From Cornus controversa (taxonomy: Eukaryota > Streptophyta > Magnoliopsida > Cornales > Cornaceae), in contig CM048848.1 of the NCBI GenBank assembly GCA_026545225.1, positions 48,702,306 through 48,766,305 on the forward strand: a stretch of 64,000 nt of DNA, read 5' to 3'. Position 1 is the stretch's first letter. The number at the start of each line of letters is the position of its first letter. A model generated the notes under the pieces. The model did not search any database, had not been told where the DNA came from, and was given only the letters and a program-made list of their open reading frames with translations. The translations under genes were made by a program, and so were the position numbers. Positions 20,469 through 34,769 of this stretch are shown in pieces.

Positions 20469-23400
20469 TCAGCCAAAATGAAAACCAGTTGATTTGTAGG
20501 AACTGCTTGAAAGATCTGGCAGCTTCTGTGTTGCAATAATACCAGCAGCAAGGGCGCTTAAGGATGCCAAAACAAATGCAGGTATATTTCCTCCACCAAA
20601 TAAAGCATCCCATGGACCCGCACCAAGAGATACAATCATCTACACAAATCACTTACACACATTAGAAATAAGTGTGCACAAATAATGTAATCCACCAAAA
20701 TCTGCCCTCAAACAAAAACCATCAGATCTCAACTTCAAAGCATCTATGTACGACAATATAAATGTAAATCTCATTTTAATTTTTTATATACATTTTTTTT
20801 AATTTATAATTAATCGCATAATTACTTTCTTTCAACATCTATAGCTCTACAAGATTTAGTAATTTTCATTTTCATAAACTTCTCATCACTCTAAAGACTT
20901 GTCTACCCTTAAATGTATAATTATTATATAAATCAAAGAAAAATAGAAAATTTGAAACTATAGAAAACCCCATATTGAGATGACATTTCATTAATTTGGT
21001 TACCTTTCTTGGACGGCTTCACAACTCTCAACTCTCACGACCCAACACCCTCAACCCTCTCACCACTTTCAACCTCACACAACTCCAGTTTTTATAAGGT
21101 TTCATTGGGACGGTCAAAGCAATTCATTCAATCACATACGACAACTCATTCTCTGTAATACAAAATCAATCAAATCCCATATTGATCCATCCTCAACTCT
21201 CTTGTAAAAGGCAAAAGGCGATCGCATAAGCCATGTATGCTAATTATTATGGATAGCTTATACAGTTTTGCTGAAAAGTCGTAGCAATTGATTTTGTATG
21301 CTCAGCTGCATCTTGATAAAGAGACCTTGAATATACACTCTTATCTCCAACCCTCCCTGTCCCTAAAACCTTAGCCAAACGCTGATGAACTCTTTGACGA
21401 CTCCACCCGAGTGTTCTTTAATGACTACAACGCCCTATGAAAACCACTACTATCACCACCACCAAACCATCCAAAAGCACAACAACTAGCATCAGAACCA
21501 CCACCAATGGACCTGCCGAAAGGACACTCTCAACTACTCCGCCCTAACATGCTACCAAAAAACCAGCAGCCTTTACCACTGCCACAACCCCTCTCTGTGA
21601 ACCCTAATCTCCCTTCTCTTGCTTCCATTGCTCCATCAAAATACAAATTTTCTGCTGTTTTCTCGAATTGTCATCAAAATGCACATTGGTCACCCCAAGA
21701 ATACCATCACAAACCGACACACGTCTGCCGTGGAAGAGGCTCTCCAACAAGAAGTACAGTGGTGACCATAGCCACTTACAGTGTGTTGCTTAGTTTCGAA
21801 TTGAAGATTTGTGATTCTGATGACTACACATTCTTTCTTCAAGACGACCATGCAGATCTACACAACCGTCAAGAGTGCAGCTTTGAGCAGGACCTTGTGC
21901 ATCCACGGCAGGTTGCCTCTTCCCATGGTCCATATAGTGAGTATGTCTAAAATATAACCAGTACACCGGGTGAATCTCATCCGTGTGTGTACAACACGCG
22001 CAATGGAGCCCCACAACGCGTGTTGTGCACATACGACCCAGATTCACCGGTTCTCCCGTATAGCGGGGAATTTCTTCTCAAGGTCTTCAAAGTTCTCAAA
22101 AGAGACTGATGATTGGGAGGTCAAGCTTGAGGAGGAGACGGTCGTCTTTGGTGGACCCAATGTCGAGGGGCTCGGCATATGGTCGAGTCAATTTGGGTCT
22201 CAAATATTTGAATTTGGGTTCTATTTTTGGAACGCAGAGATGGGAGTCGGTTTCTATACAAGGTGGGTGATTAGTACAAATTTCAATTTCGGGTTATCAT
22301 ATGGGTCCAAATCCTATGAGAGCAAAATAATCCAAAGGCATTTATATTTGTGAATAGGATAAGACTGTAATTTACTATTTGTTGTTTGGCACATGAACAT
22401 TAGGTGACATTATTTCCGTTCCCTTATTAACGGACAATAGACGGCAAGGGGGAATATGCTACTTTTTCTAAAACCTCAAGGTTTTTATGCAGATTTAATA
22501 GTTCAGATGGTATTCTGCAAAACAATCAGTCTAAGCGGGGTTCTTGCAATTTTTACTTAATTTATAATAGATTTTTATAACGTGCGTCCACCCGCATACC
22601 TATTCTATTTGGGAATACACACTAAATATGTATTTTTAATGAATAAATAATCAAATTATTACTTTTTTACAATATCAATTGGTCTAATGCATGTGTCCAT
22701 CCATATTCTCATTCTATTTGAAATTTTAATATATACTAATTAGTTTATACACAATTTTTAATGAATAATTAATCACATATTTAATTTGTCTCATTCATCT
22801 ACATTCCTTTCAATTTGAGAAATTATATATGCTAATTAATTTATATGCAAATATCAATGAATAATGTTTATTTTTTCCTGAATGGAGTGGGATTTTATAA
22901 AAATGAAAAATCACATGTTTACTTTTTCTCAATATCTATTGGTATATTATTTATTTATTTAGTTTTCATAAACTTGACATAAAATGACTATGTTGTTGAT
23001 TTAGTACATGCACTTTTACTTTAGTTACAAGACAAAAATGACTATGTTGTTGATTTAAAGAAGTTGCTTTCGTTCAACATAGCAGAAAGAACAGAAAATT
23101 AAACAAGCAAAAGAGAGAATAATTGAAGCAGACAAAGACAGCATTTAACTACCTGAGGTACAACAATTGCAAGATTTAGAACTCCAATCGCCAATCCTGC
23201 CCATATGTACAAACTCTTCAGAATCACAACTAAGCTGCTCAATCAGATGACAAGAAAAATATAGAAGAGGTAAGGGAGCAGCTATAAGTTTTATACAAAC
23301 CTTGGCCACCTCCAGTATCAGCAGTCAATTCTGCCGTGACAGAGAAGGGAACACTATAAGTGACCTGCAATAAGCATACAGTTAATGTGTGCGACAGAAA

Positions 23401-26400
23401 AAACTTACGAGTGCAGAACTGGAAAGAAGTGGAGAAGAACAGCACTATAAACTCAATGTTCTGAGTGCATGAAGAATTTATAAATACATATGAGGTGACG
23501 TGTGGAAAGCTACACAAAAGGAATCTATAACACAACTGCGAAATACTTACAGCAAGTGGAAAGCCAAGAAGAGCAAAAACAACCAAGGAGGCAATTTTAA
23601 TTGTTCCTTTTCCTCCAATTACATGTTCAATCCCTTTTGAATACTCTATCACTGAAACCAAACTTATGATAGCAGTTCCTGCCATGCAGGCAAACACAAT
23701 AAAATTGCTCATTGCCCAAACTAGTCTTGAACCCATCCGCTTACACATTGGTTCAATTAAGAAAGAACTGATGCCAAGAACAACCTACCCAAAAAAGATG
23801 TATTAGTTTAAAAATATAAATGAAAAAATTATAAAGAGATCATTACAGAATAAAATGAACTTAATCCCTGTACCGCAATTGATAGTTAAAATCTAATTAT
23901 CCTTTTGATGATCTATGTCCAATATCTAGGAAAATTAATACTAATGATGCTCAATTTGAGTTCTTACTGAATTCAATAGCAAACCAAATGCACCTTCTCT
24001 GACACCTTGATCATATAATCGAACTTCAGACGTATCCCCCTTCGGGTCCCCGTGATAAACTTCTCTCCCCATCCAATCCGTGTCAAAAAGGAAAAATGGA
24101 AACCAGGACAGCTGCATGTAAGAGTAATTTCTAAGAACACGAGGAAGAAAAATAAAAGTTCAAAATAGCAATAATTACAAAGCTGTATGTGTGTGTGGGT
24201 GTGTACTATATACACAATCATTGAAAAGGCAAACGACCTAAGGCTGTCTTGACAGGACACCAGCTAGTTGAAGAAATCAATTGTGTTGCATAACCATGAA
24301 GCACTTACCCAGGTAAGAGCCATGACAATTAGCACCGAATGCATAGCTGGAGGTAAATGCCTTAAGCTGGTCAATAAATTAACCAATACTGCTCCAGGAC
24401 TATCACTGAAACTTTCATTTCCATCTTCCTCGATTTTGGAGTCTGGATTGTTTGGATTTCTAACCATTTCATAGCCACCTTCAGAGTTTTTCGCCACTGC
24501 ATTGTCAGTGACCCTATTATCAGTCTGTGATTTTGAAAGGTCAAAAACAAGCTGTTGAGGATTATCCAAGAGTGGAGCAGAATCTGAGAAATGGTGAGGC
24601 TGCTTTGGTGTTAGCGGAATCTCCTTGGCAAAATAGAGAGTCACAAGTGTACATAGAGTCAGGAAGACCTGTGAACACACCAGACAACATTATTGAATTA
24701 GTATATGATACTAAAAGTAGTATATGATAGCAGAAAATTCCCGGCAATGAATCTCGAGTATAGCAATTGAAATATCTCAATCAAATAAAAATTAGACATG
24801 AGAATTAATAAAGTTAATTGATTTAAATATACAGCATAATATTTTGGAAGTTATATAAATGTTGCCCTACTCAAATATACCTGATCATATGCCTATTGGC
24901 ATATAACAAGCATACTCAATTCAAATTAACAAAGCCTTAATCTCAACTATATGGATACAATATGTTTGAACAGCATCATATACTGTAATGACAAAATGAA
25001 TCTAGATTCAGATTATTCTGTCACTAATCCTAAGCATTCAATAGTGTGAGGTTAAACAAAACTTATTATGTTATTCAAAGCATTCCATAGTAATAGAAAA
25101 ATAAAGAAAAAATAAAGATCACCTCATAATTGATTACTAAAAACAAAACAGAAAACTGATTTTAATAATTAAGCAAATCCATCCTGTTACATAATCCTGC
25201 AAGTGGCCAGTCGTCAGCAATGAAAAAGGAAAGAACATGCTGATTTAATATCAATTATTTCCAGGAGGAATAAGAATATAGGGTACTTCTCAATACTTCC
25301 CGTGTTTTCTATATGGTGAATACTAATAAAACATTCAAATACATATCAGAATTCAAGCCGCCTTTAATTGAAAAAGGAAAAAAAAAAAGTTCCAAAGCAA
25401 TAGACATAAAATCATTACAGAAAGAAAAAAAAAAAAAAAAACCTACATATATGTCTAGTATAAGAAATATTTTAATGCAAAGATAACTCGGTATGTGTGA
25501 GCGTGTGTGTGGGTTCTACAGGAATTTATAACTTACCACGGCGACTAAAAATGCTGCTTTAAGGTTTCCACAGGCTTCACAGCACGCTACACTCTTCAGG
25601 AAAGGAAACCACCTGCTTAGAGACAAATTGTCAGATGAATCAATCGCCAACAAAAAGGTTTATTGTTATTTGAGGTGAAGAAGATTTTATGACACTCAAA
25701 TGGCAAATGTTGATCTGTAAGTTGAGAAGTCTTAATATTAAGAACATATTTTGACAAAATGAGTGACAGAAATAAAAGAAGTTTGGCACACATTATTAAC
25801 AAACCACCACATAGAGATATACAAGTAGTGCATACACATACGATATCAATATATACCCATAAAGCTGCTCTGGAGAAATTTTACCTGTGCCAGTTTCCAC
25901 TAGCACCAGAGGAAAACCCCAGGATGTTTCCTACAGCCATCCACGAGCAAAAAACAGCATTTGCTGAGTTTCTTTGATCTGGGCCTATCACAAGTAGTAA
26001 GAAATTAGCAGTTTAAAAAGAAACAAGCACTCTAACTGTTTAAAGAGAAACTTGCTACAAGAAGACATTTATGTCAGAATTAACAGTATTGAAAAGGCAA
26101 GGAGAGAGAGAGAGAGATGGTTAATTCACCTGATAAATCAGCCAGAAGAGCACGAGCCGGGCCCTGGAAAGAATAAATATTTTATGTTTGCGTGACCCAC
26201 ATGTATATGGTGAATAACTTAGAGAGGTTTTCATCCCGTAGTTGTAGAGCACAAATTATTAATTTTAACAAGCTCACCTGCACAGTATTATTAGCAAGAT
26301 CCAGCATCCAAAACCCAATGATGAAGACAATAGCTGCCCTTGTTCGAGTACCCTTGTACACACTGCATTTGCATAAGTTGGTTAAGCATGTTTTTTGTAG

Positions 26401-29400
26401 GTTTGAAATAATAATAATCAGAAGAAGGTAGAGGAAACCTGCAATGTTCTTTTGTATCCCCTAATAAATATCCAATGTCTGCAGAAAATCCGATTATTAT
26501 CACCTAAATTTCAAATTTTTGTTTAGCTGGTATAAAGGCGAACTATACAAAAACTACTGAAAAAATAAATTCGGCTCATTGATGCTCACGGCAACTGAGA
26601 TCATGAGAGATCCAATAAGAATAAATGGCCGTCTTCTTCCATATTTTGAATAGCATTTATCACTCCATATACCAACACAAGGTTGAACCTGAAAGACCAG
26701 AAAAGCAAATAAGCTGGTAAAAAAACAAAATTCAAATCTATTAGATCCAACAGTAGTTAAACACATACAGATATTGTTTTATTTAACTAAAGGTTTCTAA
26801 ACTTATTACATGTTTCAGAGTATCTTACTATATAGACAAAAATCAATGAGTAGAAGGACAAGAACAAATTGATGAAATATACTAAAAGCTGAAATCATAC
26901 CATTGAAAATTGAAATGCTATGGAAACTAAGCATCAAATAACCATAGCAACTATATCAGATGATAACCAACCAAATGGTAAATCTTTCCGACCTAAGGAC
27001 TAAGATGCACCTTTTCTGCTTCTGCTTGTGCTTTTCTTTATGTAATTAAGGCAAAAGGTGCCTTCAACAAAGAATTGGCAAATCCACCCTACTAAGAATT
27101 TAGTTTTTCAGTGCAGCTCAATGTACAGGTATCTGGTTGACGAAGTGTTTGTTTCTACAACCACCACCACCACCACCAAGCCTTTTCCCAACTACTTGGA
27201 GTCGGGTACATGAATCTTATGTTTCCATTACGCTCTATTTAAGGCAATAACCTCAGTCAAACCACATGTTATCATATCATTTTTACTAACTCTACCCACG
27301 TCAACTTTGGTCTTCCTCTTCCCCTAGTATTACCCTCAATGTGGACTATGTCACTCTTCCTAATTGGCGCACCTAAAGGTATTCTTTACACATGTCCAAA
27401 CCATCTTAACCAATTTCTCTCATTTTATCTCCAATTTATGCTACTCCAACCATCTCTGGAATGTGATTATTTCTAATTCTATCCTTTCTAGTCTTACCGC
27501 ACATTCATCTCAACATTCACATTTCCGTCACATTCACTTTATGCATATGTTGTTTCCTACTTGCCCAACATTCGATGCCATAAAGTATGGCTAGTCTAAT
27601 AGCTGTTCAATAAAACTTCTCTTTCAATCTTAAGGGGATACGCCTATCACATAATATACTGGATGCACTCATCCATTTAACCCATCCTACCTTGATAATA
27701 TGATTAATGTCATCTCCAATTTCTCCTTCATTATGGATAATTGAGCCTAAATAACAAAAATGTTCACTTTTTGGTACCCTCTTGATTCTCAATCCTCACT
27801 ACATCCTCATTTGTATTTCTAGATTTATTAAAGTTACATTCATGTGTTCAGTTTTATTTTTACTTATCTAAAACCCTTTTAATTCTAAAGCTTCTCTCCA
27901 AAACTCAAATTTGGCATTAACTCCTTGTCTCATCGATTAAAACAATATCATCGGCAAATAACATACACCATGGAATTTCATCTTTGATGTGTCTTGTCAA
28001 CTCATCCATAACTAAGGCAAAAAGGTACAGGCTTAATGCTGCCCCTCTTGATGTAAGCCTACAATAATTGGGAATTCATTTGTTTCCCCTACAAGCGTTC
28101 TAACTAGTCACACAACCATCAAAAATGTCCTTTGTTGTGTCAATGCATCTCTTTTTGACTCCTTTCTTTTCTAAAACCCTTCATATTAGATCCCTAGGTA
28201 CCCTATCATAGGCTTTTTACAAAATTAATAAAAAACCATATGGAGATCTCTCTTCTTCTCTCTATAACTTTCCATTAATCTCCTCAATAAGTAAATAGCC
28301 TCCTCGTTGACCTTCCCAGCATGAAGACAAATTGATTGTCCAACACTTCAATCTCTCATCTTAGGTGTTGTTTAATCACTCTCTCCCAAAATTTCATAGT
28401 GTGACTCATTAAATTAGTACCAGGATAATTATTACAACTTCGTACGTCCCCTTTATCTTTATATATAGGCATTAGAATATTTTTGCACCTTTTAGTTGTT
28501 ATTATCTTATTAAACAATTTTGTTAACCAAGACAAGATAACTTCTCCTAGATACTTCCAAACATAGTTGTTAAAGGCTCAAGGCGCAAAAAGGCGCTAAG
28601 GCCTCCTGGAGCCTGAGGTGCGGGCCTGGCTGAAGCGAAGTACAAGTTGAAAATAAAATAAAATTTGTAACCAATAATACAAAGCTAACAGCAACAGTCT
28701 CAAACTACTGTTTAGCCAAAAGCATAAGAACATCAAACCACAAAATAAGAATACCTAATATTCCAATTTCAGGATTTTCAGTGTTTTTTTGTGATAATAT
28801 GTTTTAGCAACTGTTATACGCATTAGAGAAGTAAACAACAAAACATAAACAAATTAAGAGTTCATAAAAATTTATAAATAAAAAAAAAAAGAAAAAAAGA
28901 GAGAGAGAAGAACAAAAAGACCATAAAAAGAAAAGAAAAAAAAAGTGAACAGAGAATAAAAAATCAGATCAATAAGGATGAAAAAAAAGAAACACAAAAC
29001 AGATAAAAAGAAGTTGCAAGAGAACTCGTCCTATTGTGTAACTTCCAGAAAGCCTTAAATCGACTGATTGTATCGAATCTATCGATCGACCCTTTTTTAT
29101 TTCTTTTATCATTAGAGATTGTATTATATGGTTAGAGTCCACCGTAACACAAAAATACGTCACATGCTAACAAGTAGAGAAAAAAATAAGTGTTTTATGT
29201 TAGGCGCGACTTGCGCCTGGGACTTCAGATGCAAAGGCGTGCGCGCCTGATTGAAGGGGCTTGGCCTGACCTTGGTCCAGCGCCTTGAGGAGCCTTGAGC
29301 CTGAGGTGCGCCTTTGACAACTATGCTTCCAAACCTCAATAGGAACGCCATCGGGGTCCTAAAAAGCATTTCTAAATTCCCACTACTTGGCCCTACAGAA

Positions 29401-32400
29401 ATATATGATACCACTACGGCCACTATATTCTTCTAAGCCAAAACTTCCTATATGGTTTTCATTTAGCAATTTTTCAAAAATACTTTTCCATCTTTCTTTA
29501 ATTTCATTGTCTTTTACTAAAGCCTGTGAATCTTCACGCTTAATGCATTTAATATCGCTAAATCTCTAGTTTTCCTCTCCCTTAATTTAGCAAGTTTATA
29601 TATATTCTTTTCCCTATCTTTTGTGTCTAGTTTACAATAATGAAGTATTTGTTTCTAGCATATAGAAAATATATTCTCAGTTTATTGAAAATTGGACCCC
29701 CCTTCTTGGATCTTAAGGCACTCTGTTTTGTGCACAGATAACATTCTTTGTGGCCCTACTATCCCACATGTTATAGCCTAAGGCTTTGGGAGCATGTCCA
29801 ATGACAACGCAACAATTATGTAAAGGTGTTGAATTCTTGATTTAATAGTGTTACAGTGTTGCAAAATGATGTAATATGTTGCATGGTGTTGCATCTTCGA
29901 TGAAAATGTGTTGCATGAGTGTTACATCGTTGTTGTATGGGAATTGCATATAGGGTTGTAAACAATCCGAGCCAAGCCGGGCCGAGCTTTGGAGTGTTCG
30001 GGCTCGGCTTGGAACTTCATAGAGGTGCTCGAGCTCGATCAATCTTTCACTAGCCAAGATCGAGCTCAGCTTGAGCTCGGCTCGATTAAGCTCATATATA
30101 TATATGTGAATGTCAGTGTGTATATACGTATTTCTATGGGTATAAACAATGTTTCTGTGTGTCTATATATATGTGTGTGTGTGTGTGTGCGCGTGTGTCT
30201 ACATAGAAAAATTTGTTTTCAATCTTAATGGATTAGCACTATTCACATCTGCATTTGGTCTCTATTAATGTTTAACAAACACAAACTTCATATTTCAAAA
30301 TTATGCAACTATATAAGAGAAAATATATAGATGAGATCGAGATCGAGATCAAGAGAGAGAACGAATCTGTTGACATAGGAAGTTGCACTTGCGAAATAAT
30401 TTCATTTGCAATCATGATGCTGGATCTTCTTTTTCTTTGAGTTCTGCTGGATCTTCCTTTCTTTTAGTTCTGTTATGTGGCGGCAAGGGGGGTAAGTAGG
30501 GTCTGTGTTGAATGAGAAGAAGGGATAAGGATTAGGGACTTGGGTGCGCCATTTGTGTGAGGAATGAGAAGAAAGAGATAAAGAATAGGGTTTACTTTTG
30601 TTTACAGATTGATGGCCTGATGGGACAAGGATAAGGCCCAGTTACATGTTTAAAGATAGATAATGGGATGGGCTTGAGGAGTGAGGACTGGGCTTTTAGT
30701 TGGGCCAAGTCTAAATGGGTTATGGGATTTAAGGAATTATGGGTGTTAAATAGGTTCTCTATGTCATGTATAAATGTATAATATATATAATATAATTACG
30801 TATGTATAAAATTACTTATGTTTGCGAACTTGTTCACAAACTTTGTTCGCAAACACGTTTATGTACAAACGAGCCAAGCTCAGGGTTGTTTGAGCTCGGC
30901 TCGTTTACAAAACGAGCTCAAAAAACTTGTTTGAGCTTGGTTCACTTACTAATCAAACGAAGGCGAACTGAGCTCGAGTTTGTTCGCGAACATTCGGTTC
31001 ATTTACAGCCCTAGTTGCATATGTGATGTAGCATGTTGCATTGTGATGCAGTGTGCTGCACTATTGATTTAATAGTGCACAGGATGGGTACAGGACGGGT
31101 GAGGAACGGGAGAGGATTCGGATCAATGCTCTTTGTGTCCTCTTTCAACATGCAGCATCATTCAGTAAAGTTAAATTCCCAGTAATCGAACTATTTACAG
31201 TTACTATGTAGTCTAAGGCTGCTATCCATGCAAGAAACACATTTTTAAAGGTATCAAGAGAGGCATCTAAACTCATTCTCTAAGCACCCCAAACAAAGAC
31301 TCAACAACAAACAACTATTTTAGCACTGCCTCCACCTTACCACATCCATGTCAGATTTTTTGAATAATTGAAAAATAATTTAAAGAAAAAGATATCTGCA
31401 ACTTCAAGCTACCAGTAAATTACGTCCTGAAAAATGATATATCTGATACATTCCACCACTCGATTATCCAACCAGCTGCCTTTTTTGCCTCTCTTCAAGT
31501 CACTGTAGCATGCATTCCTACAAACTTAATTCAAGGAAAAGCATTCACTCGCCTATCATTCTACAAAGAGACCAATATTCCGTTCCCAACCACAAAAAAT
31601 ACTCAACTCTTGGATGAGTCCTCTTTGGACATGCAGCATCCTTCAGTAAGGTTCAATTCCCAGTAATCGAACTATTTACAGTATTATCCATGCAAGAAAC
31701 CCATTTTGAAGGTATCAAGAGAGGCATCTATACTCATTCTCTAAGCCCCAAAACAAAGGCCCAACAACAAACAGCTATTTTAGCACTGCCTCCACCTTAC
31801 CACATCCGTATCAGATTTTTTGAATAATTGAAATATAATTTAAAGAAAAAGATATCTGCAACTTCAAGCTACCAGTATATTACATCCTGAAAAATGATAT
31901 ATATGATACATTCCACCGCTCGTTTACCCAACCAGCTGCCTGTTTTGCCTCTCTTTAAGCCCGGTAGCATGCATTCCTACAAACTTAATTCTAGGAAAAG
32001 CATTCACTCACCAAATATCATTCTACAAAGAAACCAATATTCCGTTCCCAAACACAAGAAATACTTAACTCTTGGATGAGTCTAACCTCTTGTAAACCCT
32101 TCCACAATCATATATATATAATTGGGTCAAATGCACCATTTTCCTCATTTAATGAAAGATAATTCACGTTGTACACAAAATTCACACTCATGACAAGAAG
32201 ACCAAGATGTTTGCTTTAATCATGCAAACCTTTCCTCGGTTGAACAGCTCTACTTAGAAGTGTTACATTGACTTCCCAATAGTATCAGACCCAGGAATTT
32301 ACTCTAGAAGGGACAAACTTCATCAATAATAAGATAAATAAAATAAAATAAATCGAACCAAAATAATAAGTACAAAAAATTTAATATGTATCGATACAAT

Positions 32401-34713
32401 TACAACATTTATAATTGTTCTTGACATTTTTTTATGCTTTGACAGTGTTTATGATAACCTCACTATAAATGCCATAAAATATTTCTTTATCAATATATAC
32501 AACCAAGGGACGGTAAGTGGTTGAATGGCATAATGTATTTTTTTTTAAATAAGTTCGTTAGGTCATAAAACATGGAAGTGTATGAGAAGAAATAAAGAAA
32601 AGAGGAAATATGTAAAGGCTTAAATAAGTGTATATGAACCCATTCATAGCTTTGATATTTATATGAAAAGAGCACATGTTATATTACAGGAAAGGAAACC
32701 AAATAAAATCATGACAGATTCTATGCCTAAGTATATGCGTAAATAAAGGTAAATCCCATGATTCTAGACTAATCATATCTCGGCTAATATGATAAATCAA
32801 ATACCATGATTTTAGGCATATATCTCGGCTAACACTCCCTCTCAAGTTGGTGCGTGAATATTTGACAGGCCCAACTTGGACAATGGATCTTCAAACACTA
32901 ATAATGTCTTCTCAGACCATAATGATTAATGATGTCTTCTCAAACCATCACGTTGTCTCCTCAAACCATAATGTTGTATCCTCGGACCATAATAATGTCT
33001 CCTCAGATCATAACATTGTCTCCTCAAACCATAATGTTATCTCCTAACGATGTCTCCATGAACAAGATAATAAAACTGTCGGGGATACGGTAAAGGCGAA
33101 GAACAACGCTACCGAACACCTGGCAACCCAAACAAGTCACAAATAGCACCGAGAGAACCTTAGCACATTTCAGGTGCTAAGGGGATAACCCAAAATAGGG
33201 GTCCAAACCTGGGAAGAGATCCTCCCTACATTATCGCACACATCAAGCAACTGCCCTAAGGTTTTTCTATACCTAGGCACTCGCAGCAAGAGAAAAGAGA
33301 AGGGGAGAGAAGAGAGAAACCAGACTTTGATATCAAGAAGAAATATAGAAAAGAGGAAATAAATAAGAAATATGTAAAGGCTTGAATAAGTGTATGTGAA
33401 CCCATTCATAGCTTTGATATTCATATGAAAAGAGCACATGTTAAATATAACATGAAAGGAAACCAAATAAAACCATGGCATATTCTATGCCTAAGTATAT
33501 GCGTAAATAAAGGTAAATCCCATGATTCTAGGCTAATCATATCTCGGCTAATATGATAAATCAAATTCCATGATTCTAGGTATATATCTCGGCTAACAGT
33601 ATGCATTTATAAGGTCACAGTTTAGCATTCAATTTGTGAAATCAGCATTCTTTTGATTTGTGAAATCTGGCACTCCGATACGAGGGTGTTGATCAGCATC
33701 TGCTAAAAGATTAGGATGAGTTATACATAACATCATATACTTTTTCATAGTAATTGTAATTTGATAGGATTTTGAAAAAATGATTTATATCGAACAAATT
33801 AAAAACCAAAAATTATATAAATCCTATTTTTTTTAAATAGGAAATCTAGAAAGTAATCACAAGCTGTCAACCCTAAAACTAGAGTAAAAATAGATAGAAC
33901 TAATAGACTTGCAAATACATATTTTTTCAATATAACAGAAAATAAAATAGATTATAGAGAAAATAAAGAGTAGAGAGACAAAACTATAGTACTAACTTGA
34001 GTAGGACAAAGAAAAGTAAAAGAAGAGGGAGAAAACTCAAACCCTAAGAATTTAGACTTAGAAGTAAGATATAAAAATGTGTTTCTCTCTCTCTCGTTTT
34101 TACAATGGAAGAGAAAAACTAAAGACTTCTTTTTTTATTTTGAACTTTAAGATTAAAGTTTTTTTTTCAATTTTGAGTGGGGGCAAGATTAAGATTAAAG
34201 ATAATGTAGATATTAAATTGATTGAAAAAATTTTAGTAGGGACAGCTACCCCAACCCCCCAATGGGCACCATGTGGCTCTGCCACTGCTTTGCAAAGCAT
34301 CTAGATGGCTATTCGAAATGCCTCCAACACAATAATTTGCTAGAACCATTTAACAAGTGATAAAATAATTGACTATACTTTTCTTCTGAGAAGTAAAAGA
34401 TTATCATTATAAGGTGCCAAAGAGGATGGGACAACAACTGTAATGTGCACATGATTCTAGTAAACTGGAAATGCAATAAAATGAGGATTCAAAATCATTT
34501 ATGAAACTGCATGGTAAATATATATATATTATTTATATATACTGACATCCACACAGTGGTTTATACATTCTTTAAAGAATTTGTCGATTGAATATAAACA
34601 TATTATTTTGAATCCATGTCCATGCGATATACCAGACTTGCCCCCATAGTTGTGATTTAAAATCTATCCAATAGAAGTAAGAAAAAAATATTTAACATCC
34701 ACAGCACAAAAGG

Positions 34714-34769
<56 letters not shown>

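Larger units (their letters stand above)
20640..23152. other. Intron 13 of SUC3 (2.5 kb): repeat remnants and a hairpin
   Basis: Holds an imperfect ~33 bp inverted repeat (21968-22000 with 22016-22049), a 150 bp dispersed repeat (22410-22560) and, at 21000-21950, a more complex stretch with CA-rich short reading frames on the plus strand that I do not recognise. It may be a decayed element. The remainder is AT-rich. Confidence 0.5.

Noticed and set aside
21507-22353. Plus-strand frames in SUC3 intron 13 as an independent gene
   Set aside because: Codon composition follows local CA-rich sequence, no domain is recognised, and the region overlaps the hairpin and repeat remnants.
32847-33047. 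VSSNHN repeat protein
   Set aside because: A translation of a 24 bp tandem repeat inside a non-coding TRIM-like element; no evidence for a gene.
34240-34290. End of a DNA transposon (gtggctctgccactg phrase)
   Set aside because: No matching opposite terminus or target duplication was found nearby.
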